DNA of 64,000 nt from Tetraselmis striata (taxonomy: Eukaryota; Chlorophyta; Chlorodendrophyceae; Chlorodendrales; Chlorodendraceae). This document shows positions 41,435-53,079 of the stretch, piece by piece. A model generated the notes under the pieces. The model was not told the DNA's origin. It saw only the letters and a list, made by a program, of their open reading frames with translations, and did no database searches. Each line of letters begins with the position of its first letter. Position 1 is the first letter of the stretch. The stretch covers positions 1 through 64,000 of the forward strand of contig VCJN01002734.1 in NCBI GenBank assembly GCA_006384855.1, in the 5' to 3' direction. A program made the translations under genes and the position numbers.

Positions 41435-43000
41435 GCGAGTAAGGATTGTTGCGTTAGGCATGCACGGTAACTGCCTACCTGGCTGAAACACTTTCCTTGT
41501 CCGGGTATTTGTTGCATACTTGTATGACAAAAGCGCATAGGCTTGACGAGAAAGTACGACTGCTAGCGAGGTGCTCGCCCGAGAACCTCACTTTGGCTTA
41601 GTACTATATATAAACGCCCTAGATTGTTGCGCCCCGCCGCAGATTGTTGCCTTAGGCATATGTTAAATCCATACACGGCTGCAAGCCGTACAGTACCCGG
41701 ATAATGCGGCATATAGAAACATTATGCATGCGCATGGGCTCGACGACAAGAAACTCGTGGATAGCTACACCCGTACGTACATCATATTCGCGACGGCGAG
41801 CCCTAGATTGTTGCGCTGCGCCGCAGATTGTTGCCTTCGGCAGGCGGTAAATGCCTACATGGCTGAAACACTTTCCTTGTCCGGGTATTCGTTGCATACT
41901 TGTATGACAAAAGCGCATAGGCTTGACGAGAAAGTACGACTGCTAGGGAGGTGCTCGCCCGAAAACTTCACTTTGGCTTACGACTGAACGCCCTAGATTG
42001 TTGCGCCCCGTCGCAGATTGTTGCCGTAGGCATGTTTTAAATCCATACACGGCTGCACGCCTTGCAGTACCCGGATAATGCGGCATAGAAGTATTATGCA
42101 TGCGCATGGGCTCCACGACAAGAAACTCGTGGATAGTTACACCCCTAGGTACATCATATTTGCGACGGCGAGCCTTAGATTGTTGCGCTGCGCCGCAGAT
42201 TGTTGCCTTCGGCAGGCGGTAAATGCCTACACGGCTGAAACACCTTCCATGTCTGGGTATTTGTTGCATACTTGTATGACAAAAGCGCATAGGCTTGACG
42301 AGAAAGTACGACTGCTAGCGAGGTGCTCGCCCGAGAACTTCACTTTGGCTTACGACTGAACGCCCTAGATTGTTGCGCCCCGTCGCAGATTGTTGCCTTA
42401 GGCATATTTTAAATCCATACACGGCTGCGAAGCCTTGCAGTACCCGGATAATGCGGCATACAGAAGTATTATGCATGCGCATGGGCTCGACGATAAGACA
42501 CAAATAAATAGCCACACCCTCATGTACTAACATCATATTCGCAACGGCGAGCCCTATATTGCTGTGCTGCACCGGAGATTGTGCCTTCGGCAGGAGTAAA
42601 TGCCTACACGGCTGAAACACTTTCCTTGTCTGGGTATTTGTTGCATACTTGTATGACAAAATCCGATTGCTAGCAAGGTGCTCGCCTGAGAACTTCACAT
42701 TGGCTTACGTAAAGCCCCAGATTGTTGCGCCCCGCCGCAGATTGTTGCCCTAGGCATGGTTTAAATCCATACACGGCCGCACGCCTTATAGTACCCGGAT
42801 AATGCGGCATAGAAGTATTATGCATGCGCATGGGCTCGACGATATCAAGACAAAGGTAGACATCAGTCCCAGAGCACTTAAACTATTATTCTTCTTCAGC
42901 CGCCGAGATTGTGCGCAAGCCCTGTCGCGACGACTCGTATGTATGTATGCCGGCGGGTGTAGCGTGCATATCTTGTGGGGTAGCGACTACCAGTACCGGT
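41435..43000 (+). repeat. Family 1 tandem units (about 370 bp), plus orientation
   Basis: The landmark CCTAGATTGTTGCGCCCC recurs at about 41618, 41991 and 42362, with a variant at 42713, spacings of 373, 371 and 351 bp. Each unit also contains a shorter internal echo (CTAGATTGTTGCGCTGCGCC). Units are clearly homologous but not identical. Confidence 0.85.
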
Positions 43001-43429
43001 AGCGACTATTCGTAGCGAGTAATAGTCGCTAATTACTCTACAATCTCCCCTGTACTCACTAAATCTCCGTCGGGGTGTGGTACCGCTACCGGCAGACTAA
43101 TGCGAGATGGCTGACACGTAGTCTTTAATAAATATTACTACCCTACGATTTGCGGCGCCACGGCTGCGCGAGCTGCTGCGGGCAAGCCGCCGCGCTCGCC
43201 CAGCCGTAGTGGCGCAATCCCGCCAAATGTCATCAAGCAGTGGCTACAACCGAGGTACTACATACGGGTACCCGCATGTACCGGGGGCGGCAAGCCGGCA
43301 CGAAGTCGGGTGGTGCAATCAGTGGGCAGTTTTTCTCTATCTAGCCGCCGAGATTGTGCGCGAGCCCGGTTTTGGCCTTTTCTGCGTGACTTGAAATACA
43401 CGCGGAGAAGTCGTGTGATACATAGAGGA

Positions 43430-46400
43430 TGTCCGCAAAGCCGCGAGTTTATAAGCGCCGCGGGCCGGCACCATCATGCGTTCTGATGAAGTTACTACGG
43501 TCTATGTGGTAGTGTCGCAGTCTCAATGCATATACGGAGTCGAATAACATAGCCGTTTGGCTAGATTGTAAACTGCCGGCCTAGTATATATACGACATTC
43601 TTATCTCCTGGCCGACCATATTCTCAGCTGCCACCCCCTCCCCAATATATGCGCTTATACATGGCAAGATTACACGGGCGACGAGGTCCCGTGATGCGCG
43701 ACTTCCAAAATAAAAGCAGGGGAGTCATGTGACAGAGAGGGGTTCCGCAAAGCCGCGAGTATGAGCAGCGGCGGGCCGGCACCACCAAGCGCGTCATGCG
43801 TTACTTCATATACAGTCACTGCAATGTATGCAGTAGTGCCGTGTATTTCCTTACGACAAAGTTACTGCGGTGTATGTGGCGGTGCCGCAGTCGTATAAAC
43901 TATATTGAGAGCCGTATACCACACCGGTGTGGCACCTAGATTGTCAACTATCGACCCCTCATACAACAAACTTAGATGGTCGTCGGCGACGAGATTCTCA
44001 GCTGCCGACCCCCATATATGTTTATATATGAATATTACACCACCGACAGGCCTCATGTGCCACTTGTAAAATAACAGAGGAGACGTAAAAATAGTGTGAT
44101 ACAGAAGAGGTCCGCAAAACCGCGAGTATGTAATAAGCGCCGCGGGCCGGCACAAACAAGAGCATAATGCGTTTATAATGTGGAAGTGCCGCAGTTGTAA
44201 AGCATATATGGAGCCGAATACTATACCCGTTCGGCTAGATTGTCAGTTGCCGACCTCGCATATATACAAGAAGTATAGCTCCGAGCCTCTAGGGGAGTTG
44301 CGCATCCAAGTGCCTACTGCAGCCCCCCTTGAGTCCGGCACCAAGCAGCGTGGGTCTGTGGGACCTCGAGATTTGGCTCATTATTACAAACCGAATTAGG
44401 GTAAGAAGTATACCCTAGTCAGGGTTGAACAATCTTGCGCACCGTGCAGAGTGCGACGCACTTACCATCGCAGTCCATATACAACGCCATAGCACGTTAC
44501 GGGAAGCCGGCACCACACATGGCATCATGCGTTTTAGAGAAAGTTAGTGCGGGGTCTATGGTAGTGCCGCATTCTCAAAGCACGTACGGAGCCGAATCCC
44601 GCCACACCGTGCGGCTAGATTTCGAGTTGCCGAGCCCGTATACAGAGATCTTTTATGGCCGACGATTATATTCTCAGCTCCTGACCTTGCTATATGCTTG
44701 CATATAGCAAAAGTGTACGGCCGACGGCTATGGTGCGGAGCTTGCAACATAAAAGCAGACGATGAGTCGTGTGACACAGAGAGGGGATCCGCAAAGCCGC
44801 AAGTATGAGGGCCGCGGGCCGGCACCGCCAAAAGTATTCATGCGTTTTAAATGAAGTTACTGCGGTGTATGTGGAAATGCCGCAGTCGTACAGCACATAC
44901 GGAGCCGAATACCACATCCGTGCGGCTAGATTGCGAGTTGCCGAGCCCGTATATAACAATCTTCTATGGCCGACGACTAGATTCTGAAATATGCCGACCC
45001 CCAAATATGCTTTAATTACACGGCCGACGGCCATGGTGCGCAGCTTGCAACATAGAAGCGGAGGAGTCGTTTGACATAGAGAGGGGGTCCGCAAAGCCGC
45101 AAGTGTAAGCGCCACGGGCCGGCACCGGCAATGGCATCACGCGTTTTCGATGAAGTTTCTGCGGTGTATGTGGAAATGCCGCAGTCGTAAAGCACATACG
45201 GAGCGTATACCACACCCGCGCGGCTAGATTGCGAGTTGGCGAGCCCGTACACAACAATTTTCTATGGCCGACGACTAAATTCCAAGCTTGCCGTCCCCGG
45301 TTGATACGGGTACCCGCGTATTACCCCGGCCCTAGCCACTGCTTGATGGCCGCTCGCGACTGCGCCACCGTTGCACACGCGGGGTTTTTGCATCTACAAA
45401 CTCCCCGCCCGTTGCTCACTACAGTTTTGGGTCGCGGTACCGGCAGACTATAGCGAGATTGCTAGTTTTCTTAACAATCACTACTACGCTACGATTGATG
45501 GCGCCATGAGGTGAGTGGGTGCAGCGTGCACATATGGTCTGAGATATACGGGATGGCTACAATCTGGCTACAATCTGACTACAAACTCGGGGCGCGGTAC
45601 CGGGAGATAATTCTTATTTGCGATGCTGCCAGTGGTATTACGCTGCAATTGACGGCCTTATGGCTGTATGCACGCGCGCGGGAGTGCCCACCGCTGCTAC
45701 TCACGCAACCATGGCGCCGTCAATCGTAGCGTCATACTTCGGGCATCAACATCGCAAATACCAATCTGTCGGTACCGCGCCCCGAGATAAGGCCGTTCCC
45801 GCCTGCCGAAGCCAACAATCTGTTGTGCAGCGCAGCAATCTAGGGCTCGCCGTCGCGAATATGGTGTACCTGGGGGTGTAGCTATCTACCTGTGTCTTGT
45901 CGTCGAGCCCATGCGCATGCATAATACTTCTTTGTCGCATTATCCGGGTACTGTAAGGCTTGCAGCCGTGTATGGATTTAGAACATGCCTGAGGCAACAA
46001 TCTGCGGCGGGGCGCAACAATCTAGGGCTTTCTGCAAGCCAAAGTGAAGTTCTCGGGCGAGCATCTTGCTATCAGTCGTACTTTCTCGGATTTTTCCATA
46101 CAAGTATGCAACAAATACCCCAGACATGGAAAGTATTTCAGCCATGTTGGCATTTATTGTGAGTTGCCGAGCCCGTATACAGCAATCTTCTATGGCCGAC
46201 GACCAGATTCCAAGCAGCCGACCCTCATATATGCTTTTATACGCGAGTCTCGCAAATAAAAGCGGAGGTGTCGTGTGATTCAGAGAGGGGGTTCGCAAAG
46301 CCGCAAGTGTGAGCGCCGCGGGCCGGCACCACAAAGGGCATCACGCGTTTTTGATATTTTACACCGGTGTATGTGGTAAGTAGTGTCGCAGCCGCAAAGC

Positions 46401-46960
46401 ACATACGGAGACAAATGACACACCCGTTCGGCTAGATTGCGAGTTGCCGAGCCCGTATATACAGCAAACTTCCATGGCCGACGACTAAATTCCAAGCAGC
46501 CGACCCCCCAAATATGCCTGTACATAGCAACATTACAAGGCCGACGGCCGTGACGCGGGACTTGCAGAAAAGGCGAAGGACGAGTCGTCTGACACAGAGA
46601 GGGGGTTCGCAAAGCCGCAAGTATGAGCGCCGCAGGCTGGCACCACAAAGGGCATCATACGTTTTTGATTTACTCCGGTGTATGTGGTATAGTGTCGCAG
46701 TCGCAAAGCACATGCGGAGACGAATGACACACCCGTTCGGCTAGATTGTGAGTTGCCGAGCCCGTATACAACAGTCTTGTATGGCCGGCGACCAGATTCC
46801 AAGCAGCCGACCCTCATATATGCCTTTATACGCGAGTCTCGCAAATAAAAGCGGAGGTGTCGTGTGATTCAGAGAGGGGGTTCGCAAAGCCGCAAGTGTG
46901 AGCGCCGCGGGCTGGCACCACCAAGGGCATCACGCGTTTTTGATGTAGGCTTGGCAATAG
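43430..46960 (+). repeat. Family 2 tandem units (about 300 bp)
   Basis: The landmark CGCGGGCCGGCACCA or a close variant recurs near 43456, 43768, 44139, 44501, 44811, 45109, 46313, 46628 and 46903. Each unit carries CGGCTAGATTGCGAGTTGCC and AGAGAGGGGGTCCGCAAAGC. Fragments of family 1 interrupt the series at 45700-46140. Confidence 0.85.
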
Positions 46961-47799
46961 TATATAGATTGCCAGGCAGATTGCTGACTTTAGGCGCGCT
47001 GTACTACCCGCCTATATGGCTGCCAATCGTTTAAAATGCGGATGTATATGACATAGAAGGATTCTGAATGAGCATATGCTTGACGATACTATACAGATTG
47101 CTAGGCAGTACCGCTAATACCTGATATTTGCTTACGGCACGCCACAGATTGCTGCCTTTAGGCATCCCGTAACTGCCTAGATGACTGGCAATCTTTGCGC
47201 ATGCGCATATATATGGCATAGAAAGAATATGAATGCGCATAGGCTCACAGTTTGCTTGCCGTCCCCGGTCGATACGGGTACCTGCGTATTACTCTGGCCG
47301 TAGCAACTGCTTGATGGCCGCTCGCGACTGCGCCACCGTTGCATGCGCGGGGTTTTTGCATCTACAAACTCCCCGCCCTCTTGCTGACTACAATCTTGGG
47401 GGCCCGGTACCGGTAGACTATTGCGAGATTGCTAGTTATCTTAACAATTACTTCTACGCTACGATTGATGGCGCCACGAGGGGAGTGGGTGTAGCGTGCA
47501 AATTAACATTTACTACTACGCTACGATTGATGGCGCCACGAGGGGAGTGGGTGTAGCGTGCAAATACACAGTCTGCGATATACGGGATGGCTACAATCAG
47601 ACTCCAATCTCGGGGCGCGGTACCGGGAGATGATTGCTATTTGCGATGCTGCCAGTGGTATAACGCTACGATTGAAGGCGCCATGGCTGTATGCACGCGC
47701 GCGGGAGTGCCACCCGCTGCTACTCACACAGCCGTGGTGCCGTCAATCTCAGCATTATACTAAACAACACAAATAGCAAACTGTCAGTACCGCACCCCA

Positions 47800-49115
47800 A
47801 AATTAGGCCGTTCCGTCATGCCGTGCCGAAGGCAACAATCTGCGGCGCAGCGCAGCAATCTAGGGCTCGCCGTCGCGAATCTGATGTACCTGGGGATGTA
47901 ACTATGCACCTGCGTCTTGTCTAGCCCATGCGCATGCATAATACTTCTATATGCCGCATTATCCGGGTAATGTAAGCATTCGTGCATGGATTTAAAACAT
48001 GCCTAAGGTAACAATCTGCGGCGGGGCGCAACAATCTAGGGCTTTACGTAAGCCAGAGTGAAGTTCTCAGGCGAGAACCTCGCTAGCAATCGTACATTCT
48101 CGTCAAGCGTCTGCGCTTTTGTCGTGCAGGTATGCAACAAATACCCCGGACAAGGAAAGTGTCTCAGCCAGGTAGGCCGTTCCTGCCTGCCGAAGGCAAC
48201 AATCTGCGGCGCAGCGCAGCAATCTAGGGCTCACCGTCGCGAATATGATGTACCTGGGGGTGTGGCTATCTACCTCTGTCTTGTTGTTGAGCCCATACGC
48301 ATGCATAATACTTCTATATGCCACATTATCCGGGTACTGTAAGGCTTCGCAGCTGTGTATTGATTTAAAACATGCCTAAGGCAACAATCTGCGGTGGGGC
48401 GCAACAATCTAGAGCTTTCGTAAGTCAAAGGGAAGTTCTACGGTACGCCCCTCGCTAGCAATCATACAATCTCGTCAAGCCTTCAAAATATGAGCTTTGT
48501 CATACAAATATGCGACATTAACCACACAAGGAAAGTGTTTCAGCCATGTAGGCATTTACCGCCTGCCGAAGGCAACAATCTGCGGCGGGGCGCAACAATC
48601 TGGGGCTTTACGTAAGCCAGAGTGAAGTTCTCAGCCGATAACCTCGCTAGCAATCGTACATTCTCGTCAAGCGTCTGCGTTTTTGTCGTGCAGGTATGCA
48701 ACAAACACCCCGGACAAGGAAAGTGTCTCGGCCAGGTAGGCCGTTTCTGCCTGCCGAAGGCAACAATCTGCGGCAATCTAGGGCTCGCCGTCGCGAATAT
48801 GATGTTCCTCGGGGTGTAACTCGCTACCTATGTCGTGTCGCTGAGCCCATGCGCATGCATAATACTTCTATATGTCGCATTCTCCGGGTACTGTAAGGTT
48901 TCGCAGCCGTGCGCGGATTTAAAACATGCCTGAGGCAACAATCTGCGGCGTGGCGCGCAACAATCTAGGGCTTTCAGTAAGCCATAGTGAAGTTCTCGGG
49001 AGAGCACCTCGCTAGCAGTCGTACTTTCCCGTCAACCCTATGCGCTGTTGTCATACAAGTATGCAACAAATACCCCAGACAAGGAAAGTGTTTCAGCCAG
49101 GTGGGCAGTTACCGC
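47800..49115 (-). repeat. Family 1 units, inverted orientation
   Basis: GGCAACAATCTGCGGCG and GGCGCAACAATCTAGGGC recur at about 360-bp spacing (also once at 45780-46140), the reverse complement of family 1 at 41435-43000. This gives the block its mirror symmetry. Confidence 0.85.
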
Positions 49116-49198
49116 ATGCCTAACGCAACATTCCTTACTCGCTACCAGTAGTCGCTACCGTAGTCAGATTGTATTACTCGATCGTTCGAGATCCTTAC

Positions 49199-49628
49199 GT
49201 ACCCTTTTGTGGTTGAGGACCGCGGCCGACTCGGGAAGTCCACTTTGACTGTGGTCTACATCTTCGCCGTGCTGTTGGCTGTGCGCAACTTCCCTGGCGG
49301 TCCTTCCGCCCCGACCTCTTGCTTTCTTCGTGGTCAATCCGTTCAGGCACTTCGAAACTTTGTCGCCGGCCAACCTGCTGAGTTCCGCCGTCACCTGTCG
49401 CGCACACGGCGGGGGTTGTTGCAGCGGGTCTCGGCTTGCGTGCATGGTACCCTGGGCGGCATTCTCTCTGCCGGTGTGCAGATGGCCAAGTCTGATGCGT
49501 GTGCTCGTGCCCACTCTGCGTCTTCTCATGTTCCTGCTTCCACCCCGCAGTCGATGTAGAGGACCTTTCTGATTGCCTTTTATTTTGGTGATTTCCGATA
49601 TCGCCTTCTGCTGCTAGCTCATGTAATA
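49199..49628 (+). mobile_element. Short 5'-truncated LINE insertion with 10-bp target duplication
   Basis: AGATCCTTAC occurs at 49189-49198 and 49629-49638, flanking 430 bp that interrupt the right repeat arm. The insert has an open frame to a TAG at 49557-49559 (starting PFVVEDRGRLGKSTLT) and a 72-bp 3' tail without poly(A), ending GCTAGCTCATGTAAT. The frame may be the C-terminus of an RT protein. The same 3' end occurs near 30008 and 62166. Confidence 0.65.
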
Positions 49629-50165
49629 AGATCCTTACTGGCTATTGTAGTCAGATCGTAGCCTACCTGCATATCTCATCTCAATTATGCACCCTACACC
49701 CGCTCACCTCGTGGCGCCAGCAGTCGTGGCGTAGTATAACTTGGAATACTAGCAATCTCGCAAGTCTGCCGGTGCCGCGCCCCAAGATTGTAGTGACTAG
49801 TACCGGGGAGATTGTAGAGCAGTCGGTACCACTACCGGTACTGGGCCAACTAGTTTTGCGCGCTACACCCGCCAACAATCGACGAGTAGCGACAGGGCTC
49901 GCGCACGATCTAGGCGGCTGAAAGAATTAAATCTGCCCTGGTCAATGCACTCTATTTTCCCTTCGGCTTGCCGTCCCTGGCAGATACGGGTACCCGCGTA
50001 TATCCCGGTCCTAGCCACTGCTAGATAACCGCCGGCGACGGCGCCACGGCTGAACGCGCGCGGGATTGCCCGCCGCCGTTCACGCACTAGCCTCGGCGCC
50101 GTCAACCGTAGCGTAAACCTACTGGCAGCATCAACGCAAATAGCAATCTGCCGGTAATGCGCCCC

Positions 50166-50812
50166 GAGATTGTAGTGAGGTTGCGGTCAGAACGTAGCCT
50201 ACCCGTAGACGTTGCCTCCGCCACGACTGTCAGCCAGACGGGCGCCGAGCTGTACCCGATATATCCGCATCCGGCTCCGCATGAAACCCAATTAAGGACG
50301 GTACGAAGCGGGCGGCTGCCGCCGCACCCGCCGCAAGGATCGCCACGTCGGTTCGGCTGGCTATGACTATGGTACTGGGGTAGGAGCCGTGCCTTCGGCC
50401 TGCGTAGGCCTCCGCCGCCGCCGAGCGTCTGGGGGTCCTTCATCGGCCCTGAAATCCGGTGACTTAACCCCCCCAAGCGACATTGCGCAAGGACCGTCGT
50501 AGGTACGGCTCGGTCATAAGGGTGTCTAGTAGCCCGCGCTTCACTCCGACGGCTAGCACGGCTAGCAGGGGTGACCACTGACTGAGTGGCGTGCCGAGGA
50601 GTGTGGGTGGGTGCCGAGGGAGAGGTGGTTGTAGTTCGTTACGGCAGCCGTCGTGCACATCTTCGTGCCCCATATTTCCGCACAATAGGCGGTGAAAATA
50701 GTACATAGAGGCAGAACAGGAAACCCTAATCGGGCAACGTGATTTGGCTCGAAAAACAGCAAAACTAGGACCTCGCGGTACAGTACGTTATTGCTCGCGT
50801 TTTGGTCTTTTC
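50166..50812. other. Spacer between repeat block and block B
   Basis: No gene recognised. GC-rich to about 50500. Block B begins at about 50813, in mid-sequence relative to block A, at an apparent rearrangement junction. Confidence 0.5.
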
Positions 50813-51232
50813 TGCATATTAGCTATCAATCCCATTGCTGCCCCAAACCCTAATTAAGACCTAACCACAATGCACCGCGTGCCTCGGTGCAAAATAGGTT
50901 GCATTACCGTTATGATGTCGTCGTAGGCGGTGACTTCCCGCCCACACACGGTGGAGTCGGCCAAGTACACATCAACATGCCTAGCCGTAGGCGGCATTGA
51001 TAAGTTGTCAGTGGCAGATAGAGGAGTAGGCGGTGTGAAATAATAAATAAGTACCAGCCTGGGAAGTACGGAATTATCTTATATTTTTTCACAATGGCTT
51101 GCCATGTTTTTCCCGAGGCAGAGTTACAGAGGGGGGAAATAATAATAGCCCGGTATCAAAGGGGGAAATTTGGCGCTGGGCCGCAAAATGTTCGAGCATA
51201 GACAGGGTATCATTGCCAAAAACAGGATTAAG

Positions 51233-51685
51233 TCAGACCGGTGACCGTGGTGTCAGTAAAGTGTTTATTTTTAGAGCAAATTCCGGACAAATAGCATGAA
51301 ATTCAGAGGCCAAAGGAGGGTGATTGACCGGGCCGTACTGGAAATTTAATCGCGCAAATTCGTCACGATGAAACGCGGTTGAATCAGGCGGGTAAGGGTC
51401 ATGACGGTCAATATTGATTTTAACACGGCGTTTGGCAGATTTGCGGCGTTTATAGCGCTGAACCGCGGCACGGCGTTCGATGCTATAGAGGCTGGCAGAC
51501 CAAATCTCTGCAGGCATGGCAGGAGGAAGACCAATCGTCTGCAAGTATGACAAGGTCGGCGGCAGGAACCAGGCAGCCTGCGCGCGCAATGACGGCGGTA
51601 GGTGCTCCGACTCGACCGGCAGTTCGTGACCGGAAGAGGAGACCACCAGGTGCGCAGGCGTCGGATGTTGCTCGACCGCACTCAC
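51233..51685 (-). CDS. Block B copy of the CCT-like ORF
   Basis: Nearly identical to the block A frame at 19641-20210, but 8 bp are missing near 51237 so that TGA follows LLTPRSPV. Product and start are uncertain, as for the block A copy. Confidence 0.3.
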   Translation of the reverse strand: MSAVEQHPTPAHLVVSSSGHELPVESEHLPPSLRAQAAWFLPPTLSYLQTIGLPPAMPAEIWSASLYSIERRAAVQRYKRRKSAKRRVKINIDRHDPYPPDSTAFHRDEFARLNFQYGPVNHPPLASEFHAICPEFALKINTLLTPRSPV

Positions 51686-51771
51686 TATGCTCCCAGCCTG
51701 TCTCGTAATTACACCTTAATGGCCCGAAATCGCGATTTTCCCACGGAATGGGCTTGTAATCGCTGTATATA

Positions 51772-51948
51772 TGGTCATATGTAGTCATCTAGAGGTTTAC
51801 AGTACATTAGCTATGTTGTACTGCGCACGACCCCCGAGGTCGGCGCACGGACTAAGGCCTGCCGGCCCGCACCAGCACTATGACCTGAGGGATCCACCCT
51901 CGGGCACAGGCACTCTCTGCTTTGCGCTCGCCTCAACCGGCTCGCGCA
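51772..51948 (+). repeat. PAT split direct repeat A1
   Basis: 177 bp, matching A2 (56370-56546) except for a few substitutions such as CATATG versus CAGATG near its start. It forms the element's left end. Confidence 0.9.
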
Positions 51949-51992
51949 AGCAGTCTCGACTCTAGCAGTCGAGCAGAGTGTCAGCTTACTCT

Positions 51993-53033
51993 ATGCCGAC
52001 TCGGACCCGAGCCTCAGCCTCCCGAGACGCTACACCTTCCCCACCCCGCGACAGCAGGATGCCCCCTCGCCCTGTACCGGAAGACGCCTTAGCGGACGAC
52101 GCCCCGGGCGGCGCCACGGCGGCATCTGTCGCGGAATTGGAGAAACGCCTGACGGCCCAAGCGGAAGCCCTGGAGAAGCGGCTGGCCGGGCAGTTTGAGG
52201 CTGCTACGACTGCCTTGCTCGCTCGACTCGCCCCCCCCACTAACCCGCTTCCTCCCGAAGGTACCCAGCCAGCCAACCCCGCGGGCACGCCTGCGCCCGA
52301 GGGTGATGAGCAAGGAGCGCAAGAGCCCCTTCCTGCTGAGCTAGACGCACCCGACAACGAGCTCGAGTACGTCGACTTTGCCTACTACGGCCGAGTCATC
52401 CCCCCCGGTCTGGAGCGCCCCCCGCGCGACGTCGACGAGCCCCGCTTGTGGACCCTGACCGACGACACCGCCCGCGCCCTCGCGGATAAGCGGAGTCAGG
52501 CAGCGTACGACGAATACCTGCACCTAGGCTGCTATGCCTTCTTCAGTAGCTGCGCCAACGAGGCGATGCGCTGCGCTCTGGAGTCGCTTTCGACCGAGTC
52601 TGCTACGCCGGCAAGCAAGGCTGCGGCCCTTGCCGAGCTCCGCGCCTGCTACCGCACCCACTTGGCGACGGAGGAGGCCACCCGTTCCCGGTTGGGCTAC
52701 CTCCAGCTCGCCAAGAATGGACCAACGGCTACAGAGGCGGACCGTGTTTTCGCCGAGCTCGCCCACGCAAAGTTCTGCACCCCACGGCGCATCGCCGTGT
52801 CCGGGCAACTCGACCAACTCCGCCGAGCGTTCGACGACAAGACCCTCGAGATCAGCCTTTCCGCAGCGGGCAAGGCCCGTGCCGCGGCCGCGTTCGCCAA
52901 GGCTACCCCCGACAAGCCCGCCCCCACGGAGTCCGCCGAGAGGCGCAAGCAACGCGAGCAAGCCGCTGCGGCACGGAAGGCCGCAGCGACAGCCGCAGCG
53001 TCCGACAAGGCCAAGGCGAAGGTCACCAAGTGA
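51993..53033 (+). CDS. PAT ORF1, gag-like
   Basis: 346 aa from the first ATG (the frame is open slightly upstream without ATG). The N-terminus is Pro/Ala/Arg-rich. A short coiled-coil-like stretch follows (VAELEKRLTAQAEALEKRL), then an acidic, Pro-rich linker, a helical middle and a very basic Ala/Lys tail. There is no zinc knuckle. Position before RT and composition suggest a capsid/nucleic-acid-binding role; sequence alone does not prove it. A 46-bp gap separates it from ORF2. Confidence 0.7.
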   Translation: MPTRTRASASRDATPSPPRDSRMPPRPVPEDALADDAPGGATAASVAELEKRLTAQAEALEKRLAGQFEAATTALLARLAPPTNPLPPEGTQPANPAGTPAPEGDEQGAQEPLPAELDAPDNELEYVDFAYYGRVIPPGLERPPRDVDEPRLWTLTDDTARALADKRSQAAYDEYLHLGCYAFFSSCANEAMRCALESLSTESATPASKAAALAELRACYRTHLATEEATRSRLGYLQLAKNGPTATEADRVFAELAHAKFCTPRRIAVSGQLDQLRRAFDDKTLEISLSAAGKARAAAAFAKATPDKPAPTESAERRKQREQAAAARKAAATAAASDKAKAKVTK

Positions 53034-53079
53034 CGGTGTGGCCCGCCGCGCCGACTCATGTACGCCTACCTCCCTCTAC

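Larger units (their letters stand above)
40855..50165. repeat. Mirror-like block of two repeat families with inverted outer arms
   Basis: The left arm (about 41025-41430) reappears inverted at about 49700-50165. Shared words include CTACAATCT, GCGCGGTACCG, GACGGCGCCA and CAGCCGCCGAGATTGTGCGCGA. Inside are a family of about 370 bp, plus orientation on the left and inverted on the right, and a family of about 300 bp between them. No intact gene is present. This could be a giant nonautonomous foldback transposon or a satellite domain with inversions. Confidence 0.75.

Noticed and set aside
41000-49200. Many 60-120 aa frames in the repeat block
   Set aside because: They recur with the repeat units, change frame between units and have no recognisable motifs.
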